Of a stretch of 64,000 nt of DNA, positions 56,212-64,000 are shown in pieces. A program made the translations under genes and the position numbers. This stretch comes from Lactarius indigo (lineage: Eukaryota; Basidiomycota; Agaricomycetes; Russulales; Russulaceae). Location: assembly GCA_025766275.1 (NCBI GenBank), contig JAFKAC010000001.1, positions 310,001 through 374,000 on the forward strand. Reading direction: 5' to 3'. The notes below the pieces were generated by a model that worked only from the letters and a program-made list of their open reading frames with translations, was not told the origin of the DNA and did no database searches. The number at the start of each line of letters is the position of its first letter. Within the stretch, counting starts at the first letter, position 1.

Positions 56212-59200
56212 ATGTCCGCCGCACCAAGGCAAGACCCCCCTCCAGCCCAATTACCAGGAGACTGTGTGTGGCCCTGACAGTCAGACTCAGCTGGTCTGCA
56301 TGCTAACCTCATTCTCCAGGTTGGCAGTTGGTATCACCAGGCAAATGGACTTGCCTGATTTGCAGGGACAACGTCATACACCCTGGCCACCATTTGGGCC
56401 GACACATTTCTAGTGATAGACACAAGGAGTCTGTTGAATACGTCTCCTATCAGTGGTCCTTACCGCAGTTGACTGATGACGCTGGACACAACCCTGCCCT
56501 CACACAGAGCCCTGTTGATCCAAGCGATGCCTTTATCAATCCCGAAGGCCTTCTAAATATATTTGATATCCCCACAGAGGTGTGTGCGCTTACAACTTAG
56601 GCTCACGCAAACAACAATCTTCACATATATAGCCCGAACAAGAGCCCAGGGCCCTCATTGCCCTCATTGAGAGCGATGGTGACTCCGATGATGGGCTCAT
56701 GGACACGTTTGACATTGACCCAGAGGATGAACTCCCCGGTCAGTCACAAAGTCGACACCCAGCTAAACGAAATAACTCACGTGCTTTACATTGCAGAGCC
56801 GGATAACAGAGATTTGACACACGTGCCAAGTGCTGCCTCAGACGAGTGGTACCCATGGCCTAATAAAGTGGTAAGTCCTCTTGTGAATCACGTCCAAGTC
56901 TATTGAGATGTGTCACGCTAGGCAGCCACACTTGACATTATTTTGAATACCCCTCGCTCCGTGTTCTCGAGGCGACAACTTGACACAATGCTTTATTTCC
57001 TTAGGGTAAACGGCGTGCCAAATGTCCCATCAGGAAAGACCATCTGGGCTCAGAACAATGTTGATAAGTGACCCTTGCGCACTTAGCGGCTCTAACGGAC
57101 CGGACTTACAGATATGGACTGCTGTAGATTAATTAGGACCGCTTTAGATTAGATTTGATTTGATCTGTACAATCTAGGACTTCTATGACATCACTGTACA
57201 ATGACATCATATGGACTACTCCGGACTCTTCATTGTACTCCTTCCTTGTTCTCTTCTAGCGTTATCTTTATTGTGATGTCACTATGATATCATCTTAGTC
57301 TGGACTTTCTTTGTTCTGGTCGCCTTGTTCTCCTTTGGTACATTCCTTTTGTCCTGTATGTAGAACAACGCTCCTTGTATTCTGTGACTCTATGTTACTA
57401 CCCTTGTACTAGTGTCACACCTCTGTATAGTATAAGTAGAGTACTCTGTACGCCCTGGACCACATCAGTTCTCACTCTGCTGTGTGCCAGGTAAAGTCTC
57501 TCTCCTGTAATACTATTATCAGTTCTCACTCTGCTGTGTGCCAGACTCTCTGCTTTACTTGCAAGATCCCCTGTTACACCTCTGCTTCCAGCTACCTTCC
57601 ATATCTCACCACAGTCCTCTTGTCCACTGTGAGTATGGTCTCTATGTATGCTGTTCATCAAACAACATACTGCATAGTATGTGTGGCATTCGCACCCTCC
57701 AATATACTGGCGCACACGGACACCACTTTTTTGTTAACTCTATTGTGGATATCATATCTCAGGTGAAAGTTCTTTCCTTGCTCTTTGCACGCATTTCCCA
57801 CTCAGTCAATATGTATAGGAAATGGCAAATCCACTAGTCTGCACGCATCTCCACTTTTACCCTGAGGATGCTGGCAAAACGGTCAGTGAATACTGGCACG
57901 GACAGCACTGGCATGACAACGCAGATCCAACCATTGTCACACCCATGGCCATAATCAATGACCTGCATTTCTTTGTGCACGAGCCGTGTTTTCTTGCCAA
58001 TGGCCGTGCCATTATGCCGTACCGTTGGTTCTTGCGAGGTGGCTCTATCTTGGCAAATGCCTGGCCACTTCGCGCTGTTGGCCAGGGTGACAAGACTGGG
58101 TGGGTTGTTGAAGAGTATATGACAATTGTTGTACCGCAAGATAAGTTCCTGATCCCGTTCAACACCTGGGATTCCAGCCAATTTGCAAGTGGGTTACCCA
58201 GTGCAAGGCACATTTTCGGTATGCTTGTGAGTCGCCTTATCCCAGGAATACTCAATGTCTCGCGTAGGTTCTGTTTTACAGCCAGATGGCGGCATTGTCC
58301 CATGGTCAAGGACCCGACCATCTGTTGGGAATCGTTGGCGTGTCCACACTAGCGGTGCATGTGTGTATTGTTTCCCTATTTGGCTGTATTGTGATGACAT
58401 CTCCGGAAATCAATCAAAAAAATGGAACAAGCATTATTCATTTTTGTTTTCTCCAGCTGGCCTCCCGTGTGCACAATTTCAGAAAGAATACAATGTCCAT
58501 TTCCTTTGCACATCCAACCTCGCATCGCCGCTTGAAATGATGGACCGCATTGTGGAGCAACTCGAGTATGTGTATTTATTGTTCTTCTGCTGACACGTTA
58601 ACACTATGGACCCTCAAGGGCGGCATGGGATGAGGGGATCTGGGCATGGGATTGTGTCCATGAGGCCCGCGTTCTTGTCATACCATTTGTCACTGCTCTC
58701 CTTGGCGACAATCCCATGCAAAGTGAATTTGCGTGCCACATTGGACAAGGTGGGAAATTCTTTTGCCGCATGTGCGACATCAAAGGTCTCGATGTACAAT
58801 CTGGTGGGTCACGGTTACCAGTGGATCTGACAACATCCAACGATGGAAGCCACACTACTGGCGATGTACCTGGCACAAGCGATGATGGATCTTCTGCCAA
58901 TGGCTCTCCGTCTGTTGCCCGCGGGCGAAAGAAGGCTGATGAGTCGATGCAAGATATGGTGGAGCGTGTAACTCGCTTTATCAACGTTTGTACCACGCCA
59001 TCCTCTGATGTTCATGAAGAGTTGACTTGCATTCAGATTGGTGTCCCTCGGACAAGAGACGATACACTTTGAGAGCTAGAAGCCATGGCTGTTGAAGCTG
59101 GACAGGTCGGAAATCTCACCAAGATCAGGACACACAGGACGACCACTGGCATCAAGGACACCTTTTTGGAGGTGTATCTCGACCGCATGTACCTTTCGTA

Positions 59201-61085
59201 CAAGAACAGAGGCACTAGGGGCAAGAAGCAGCTGGCCCTTGATCGCTTCAGGGCTACACTGCCAGCGAATATCCTAAGTCCCGTTTGGCGAATCCGTGGT
59301 GAGTCTTCACGATCTTTTGTTAATCCGTGTCACATTTCCCCTTGCACTAGGTCTTGATCCCCACACAGACACACCGGTGGAGATCCTTCACACGGTACTC
59401 CTAGGATTTGTCAAATACCTCTGGCGGGACGTTGTTCACAACCAACTTGGCACTAATGTTCAGAAGAAGGACGTCCTCAAAATGTGGCTCGACTGCTTTG
59501 ACGTGTCTGGTCTTCAGCTTGCCAGTGCCAAATGTCTTGCTGGAAACACCCTGGTCCAATATGCAGGATCTCTGACTGGTCGAGACTTCCATATCATTGC
59601 TCAAGTTGCCCCGTTCGTTTTGTACGACTTAGTGCCCAAAGAGTGCTTTGACGCATGGGTCTCTCTCAGCAACTTGATTCCAATCATCTGGCAAGCCGAA
59701 ATTTCAGATATTGACGACTATATTGTAGGTACTGCACCAGAATATTCATTCCCTGTATCTCACAGGAAAACATTTTCAGGCGCGTCTTGAAATCGCAATA
59801 CGAGAATTTCACTATCGCATCATTCGCTGGACCCCTCGCTGGTTCAACAAGCCGAAATATCACGTTATTCTTCACCTTCCCACCCACATTCGACGCTTTG
59901 GTCCAGCTGTTCTCTTCGCCATGGAATCGTTCGAGTCGTTCAACGCAGTCATCCGTACCAAAAGCATTCACTCAAATCGCCTTGCTCCTTCCCGTGATAT
60001 CGCTATTGCCTTCGCACACAACAACCGTGTTCACCATCTCATTAGTGGTGGCCACCATTTCTTCCGTGATAGCGAGCAATCTAACAGATATACACTCGCT
60101 TTCAAGTCCCATGACCAAACTTCGGTCGATGCTGGTGAGGCCGGCATCTGGCGCCAAGTCCCAATGGCAGTAGTGTACCTCGGTAAGGAACTATTGGTCA
60201 CTAGCAGCACAGATAATGCAGATTCGCGGCATGGTGTGTATGATATACTTCTGGGTAAATGCATGTGCTGACAACTACAAAGGGTCTTGCGTGCTCGACA
60301 AGCGGGGCTCTCGTCCATATGGTCATACCGAGACAGCACGCCATTTCCCTAGTTTCATCCCCTCACCCACATCATCCACATTCTTTACAGCGGCATCCAT
60401 GGTCCTGATAAATGGCGACACCTGTTGTATAAACAACTGGGTGCTGTTTAAGCCCGGTTTGCACCACGTAGGAGCACCAAGTCTTGGGTGTGTGCACGAA
60501 GTTCTGGTAGCCACAGGTGCAACACCGACACTGCAATATCCACAGCCGGGCATCATCTTGTTGCAGCGAGCAGACATCACAGCATGCGCTGCGCCTTACC
60601 GGATGCCAGGTGTTCAGCTCAGTAATGACTTCTTAATACAGAGCATCTCGGTAAGCAACACTTCATTGGTTCGCTCCATCACAAGTTAACTTTATGTACA
60701 GCACGTTCTGTGTACGGTGAATGTCCAGCATCATTGTCATACTCACGACTGTACAGCATCTGGGTCTGAGGTAGTCTATCAAGAACGCCAGGCAACTGCT
60801 CAAATGCGGCCCGTCATTGTGCACAACAGCCCAGACAGCCTTATTATGAGTACGGCACGAATCCATGATGCAGCACACTTCGATCTACTACGTGCACATA
60901 TTGATCCTTCCTTTGATACCAATTTAGCAATTATTGAGGGCATACAGCAGGAGATTGATGCACGTAAGCATCAATCTAATCAGCGCAGGAGGGGTTTGCT
61001 GGGTAGAGGGCGGGGTGGTAGTAGGCCGGGCACAGGTCGGGCTGGCTCATCAGGCCAAAATCTATCTATGGGTCTATTGTCTTGA
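56212..61085 (+). pseudogene. CACTA-like element gene 1: transposase-like protein, disrupted by LTR and one TGA
   Basis: Multi-exon gene starting ATG 56212 (exon 56212-56263), then 56320-56579, 56633-56738, 56797-56870, 56922-57058, and on after the LTR (57661-57762 etc.). Splice phases join throughout. Exon 2 has a C2H2-like finger (TCLICRDN, then H-x3-H and H residues to DRHKE). Later come GIRTLQYTG, HFYPEDAG, WLYCDDISGNQSKKWNKHYS, GDNPMQSEFACHIG with GKFFCRMC, DTPVEILHTVLLGFVKYLW and ESFESFNAVIRTKSIHSN. The end has a His/Cys cluster (QHHCHTHDC) and a Gly/Arg-rich tail. I know this as a large multi-copy hypothetical family in Agaricomycetes. The D-x-x-H-like LLGFVKYLW and ESFNAVIR motifs recall Tnp2/Plavaka transposases. 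A solo LTR (57059-57660) and TGA 59070-59072 disable it. Confidence 0.7.
57059..57660 (+). repeat. Solo Copia LTR (602 bp) in an exon of gene 1, TSD AACAA
   Basis: Starts TGTTGATAAGTGACC and ends CTGTTCATCA like the Copia-1 LTR, but is clearly diverged from it. AACAA flanks it at 57054-57058 and 57661-57665. Removing it and one AACAA joins AQN to NILHSMCGIRT in frame. It keeps the duplicated GTGTGCCAG motif with a 54-bp GT...AG interval (57491-57544). Confidence 0.92.
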
Positions 61086-61272
61086 CGTTCTATAGTACAT
61101 TATGATTCTCTTCGTTCGACTCAGCTCACAGTCCATAATTTCTGTTTCCATACCCGCATGAGTCACGGCAATCTCCACAGTCCACTGCTGCTGACTTTGG
61201 CGGAGTTTCGTGTTGGACGTAACGAGCTGCCAGCAGCCCAACACGGCCACCTCCCCCCACAATTTGCTGCTG

Positions 61273-62989
61273 ATGTCAACACCGTACAACTTCTCGCCAA
61301 CCCCTTCCGCACCAAATATCAATGGAGAACATTCAACCTATAACTTCCCATCAACTCCCACACCGAATGGAGAATGATCGACCTATAACTTCTCGTCAAC
61401 TCCTGCGCCAAGTGGTGAGCGTTCCACCAACAACGTGAGAACCCATGCACCCCAGCCCCAGTACCATGACTCCCGACAAGGGGCTACTGGGACTCCTCAC
61501 ACTCACCAACATAGGAACAACTCTGACTACGGCCCTCGCACAGAACCCCTTTCCGGAGTCAGCCCTAGTTTTATTGAAGCAGTTGCACAGTCCATGGGTT
61601 TGTCGGTAACAGATGAAGACTACCGCAATAGTCTTCACTCTATTCCTAAGGTACGCTCTGCACTTGTGTAAAGCTAACTATCCCTGACAATGAACCAGAT
61701 TGCAGCGGGAATGTCCCGTGGCCACATGCAGTTACACATCTACCAAACCGCCCTCCTCTTTGCGGTACTCAAAGAGTGTTGTGCACTTGCAAATACAAGT
61801 CGCAATGATCGTGCGATGATGGCGGATCTCCACATCCGCCTCGAGGGAACTTTCACTCTCTCACCAGAGCAGAGAGTGAGCGCATGTTCTCATATTGCGA
61901 CTCCCTATCACCTGACTCAGATTTAGACGAACGTCTGCCTGGTTTCTGGGGAGTTGCTTCTAGACCCTAACCGTGTCCGGTATACCCGGATGAATATCGA
62001 CGTGGAGGTAAGTGCTTTTATATTGAGCTCGAACAAGATGGGTCACGTCTTTACATACAGGTTAGGCTTCAAGAGAGGCAGAAGGAGCTAAACTTCTTCA
62101 ATATTTTCAGCAACTTGGCCCGGCAACGACTTCTGACAGGCACTATTCGGCGCACGTGTTCTAGCTTGCGAAATGCATACTGTGAGATGGTAAGCAAACT
62201 CAGCGCATCAACACATCGCCAGGTTTACTGACACAGCTCAAGCTTCGCAATAGTGTCACTGGAAGCAACACTCAAACACTGGACGATTTTGTCTGCAGCG
62301 TAGCCAATCGGTTTCTTGCAACCTGGTCTGGACGACACACCCTTGGGCATTCAATGATAGCCCACATCGCTCTGTTGGTAAGCGTTCATTTACGGAGACA
62401 CTTAACTATTTCCTGACTTCACTGAGTAGCGTCGATTCGCATTGGAGAACACTCAGCTCTTAGACCGGGACAAGGTAGTAGACGATGATGATAATCAAAC
62501 CGGCCAGCCTGAGGGTGACAATAGCAGCCAGAGCGCAGTAGATGGTGACACTAGAGATGGTTCCCGGCCGTCCAGTGCCATGTCCATTGGACCTCCACGT
62601 GGCAAGAAACACAAGCGCACAAGCACACCTGGAACACCAACACCACCTCAGCCAAAGGGCCACGATTTTTGGTCTATGGTCGACAAGTGGTTCACCGCCC
62701 GCATCCAGCAACTGGGAACACCGTGGACTTCTCCTGGGTGGACAAGGTATGTGCTTATTTATTTTCAGTCCCTGTAACTAACATGGAGTGTTGGCACTGC
62801 AGATACATTGATGAGACAATTGAACGCGACCACTCAAGGTTCACGTCTGATGCCAATGTGAACCCATATCTTGACTTCACAAGTGCAGACGGCGAAGGCG
62901 ATGCAGATGATGGCACTGCCAGTGGTGGTGTGTCAGGTAATTTGGTCGGGGCGATTGGCAGCATGGCAGGCATTCTCGAGCATGTGTAA
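61273..62989 (+). pseudogene. CACTA-like element gene 2: accessory protein, one TGA
   Basis: Exon 1 runs from ATG 61273 to 61650; introns with GTACGC, GTGAGC, GTAAGT, GTAAGC, GTAAGC and GTATGT donors follow, and the last exon ends at TAA 62989. Seven exons join in phase. The N-terminus is a short Ser/Thr/Pro repeat (NGE-STYNF-STP, three rounds). SPSFIEAVAQSMGLSV, MQLHIYQTALLFAVL, LDDFVCSVANRF and RRFALENTQLL follow, then an acidic/basic linker and KGHDFWSMVDKWFTARIQQLG with YIDETIERD near the end. I know the WSMVDKWF-YIDET type as an Agaricomycete hypothetical family, without a function. TGA 61375-61377 interrupts the second repeat round where Arg or His is expected. Being inside the same TIRs as gene 1, it may be a DNA-binding partner, as in two-gene CACTA elements. 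Confidence 0.65.
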
Positions 62990-63099
62990 TGGGCCGTATT
63001 TTTTAGTTTTGAATAAGATTTATTCATTCTCGCAAACCTCAATATGTCTGATTAAGCAAGCCTGGTTGAAGTGGTGATTATATTGAGGACGAATGTGGC

Positions 63100-63420
63100 C
63101 CTGAGACCAGGATTCACGATGACATCGTTGCTGGACAGGGCCCAGCGATCCTGGGGACATGCACTGTGTCAACCGGCAGCAACAATCATGGAAAGTCCTC
63201 AGGTCAGACACCAGGACAAACCTCGGATGTTTAACTCTTGAAACCAGGGTGATTGTCGACACTGCGGCCGGACATGGCCCAGAGATCCTGGGCACATGTA
63301 CCAGTGACGACAACCGAGTGATGACTACATCGAGATCAAGCACCACTCCCAAACGTCCTCAGGTCAGACACCAGGACAACCTCAGGATGCTCCGGCTCTT
63401 GAAACTGGGACGATCGGGTG
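63100..63420. repeat. Right subterminal tandem repeat of the CACTA-like element (period about 160 bp)
   Basis: GTCCTCAGGTCAGACACCAG occurs at 63195 and again at 63355. The sequence before each copy (AGACCAGG/AAACCAGGG...ATCCTGGG-ACATG) is also repeated. Such subterminal repeats usually bind transposase in CACTA elements. Confidence 0.6.
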
Positions 63421-63655
63421 AGATTGCCGAGGATCCATTGAGTTTTGATGCTAAATGCAACGTCGGAAGTGTGCTCGGCACAATTGTCATTGACTCCCGA
63501 GTAAATTTTGGAACGGCACTCAGGCTTAGTGGCCACTCATACAGGGGCTCGGCTTCGTGATCAACAGAATTCATTTTAATTGGGTACTACGTTTAAGCGA
63601 CAAAAACCATCAAATTTTCTTGTTGAGGACATCCGCCGCTTAGTCGCTTCCCACC

Positions 63656-63687
63656 TAACCTCAGGACAGTTTCCCGTCCCAGTGGTG
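63656..63687 (-). repeat. Right 32-bp TIR of the CACTA-like element
   Basis: Complement reads CACCACTGGGACGGGAAACT and then TGTCCTGAGGTTA. Five mismatches to the left TIR. Confidence 0.75.
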
Positions 63688-64000
63688 TATTTAACCTTTC
63701 ATACACCAATATATTAATATCTGGCTGATCTATTCTCCAGAAGCCCTATCGCCATATCCCCGATTTCAGAGTCTGCAATCAAGTACCGCTTACTCGTTCT
63801 CGCCTTCGACGTTTCCTGACTCATATCGTTCATCCACTTAAGACAAGCTTGTTTGACACCTTTGGCAAATCTGGACAGCGGTGCGTCTACCGCCTCTCTC
63901 CGCTTCGCCTGGCCTGCTGACACTCTCTGTGCAGAGACACAACCTACCACTACAAACTTGCGCACGTCCTCGCTAGGACCCACCTCCCAGGTGATGGTCG
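63688..64000. other. Right end of the window, array-like flank
   Basis: About 63880-64000 resembles 29427-29540, the region upstream of P2 (shared CTACCACTACAAACYTGCGCAC). This hints that the DUF6535 array, or at least its flank, continues to the right. No gene seen. Confidence 0.45.

Larger units (their letters stand above)
55781..63687 (+). mobile_element. CACTA-like DNA transposon with two spliced genes (7.9 kb, including a solo LTR)
   Basis: Terminal inverted repeats of 32 bp start CACTAC on the left (55781) and CACCAC on the right (63687, complement), agreeing at 27 of 32 positions and ending in the shared AAACTGTCCTGAGGTTA. The element holds subterminal copies of the ACTGTCCT(G)AGG motif and two same-strand genes that fill most of its length. 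TA flanks both ends; the usual 3-bp duplication is TTA versus TAT here and so imperfect. The link between TIRs and genes is my inference. Confidence 0.7.

Overview
The window reads as a repeat-rich, gene-poor segment of an Agaricomycete (mushroom-forming basidiomycete) nuclear genome. The reasons are many short GT-AG introns (about 45-70 nt), DUF6535 and DUF6532 families that I know only from these fungi, and LTR retrotransposons of the basidiomycete type. There is no sign of prokaryotic sequence, rRNA, tRNA or CRISPR.

Layout: (1) 1-5008, a Ty3/Gypsy element on the minus strand that runs off the left edge; it shows a probable -1 frameshift site between gag and pol and an 11-nt self-priming match between the predicted mRNA 5' end and the primer binding site. 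(2) 5224-7478, a spliced DUF6532-type gene with two nonsense codons. (3) 8130-14129, a 6.0-kb Copia element (Copia-1) whose 5' LTR is replaced by a fold-back copy of R-U5, yet which is flanked by a 5-bp target duplication. (4) 15857-55349, a same-strand array of seven DUF6535 membrane-protein paralogues (called P1-P7 here). Only P5 looks intact. P3 is split by a second Copia element (Copia-2, 31961-37360), P4 is a fragment, and P1, P2, P6 and P7 carry stops or frame breaks. The array is also interrupted by a 4.5-kb fold-back-like element made of inverted 81-bp minisatellite arrays (19211-23759) and by a long-TIR DNA element (45399-49626) that itself holds two solo LTRs. (5) 55781-63687, a CACTA-like DNA transposon with 32-bp terminal inverted repeats, carrying two multi-exon genes and one solo Copia LTR.

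Common thread: decay is dominated by C-to-T/G-to-A transitions. All seven differences between the Copia-2 LTRs lie at CpG sites, and 12 of 13 premature stops I infer are TGA, mostly where CGA is expected. This suggests cytosine methylation and deamination acting on transposons and on the neighbouring gene family.

All splice models come from reading splice signals and comparing paralogues inside the window. Domain names come from motif recognition, not from a search. The track-style longest frames often begin at TTG, GTG or CTG; I chose ATG starts and splice sites myself.
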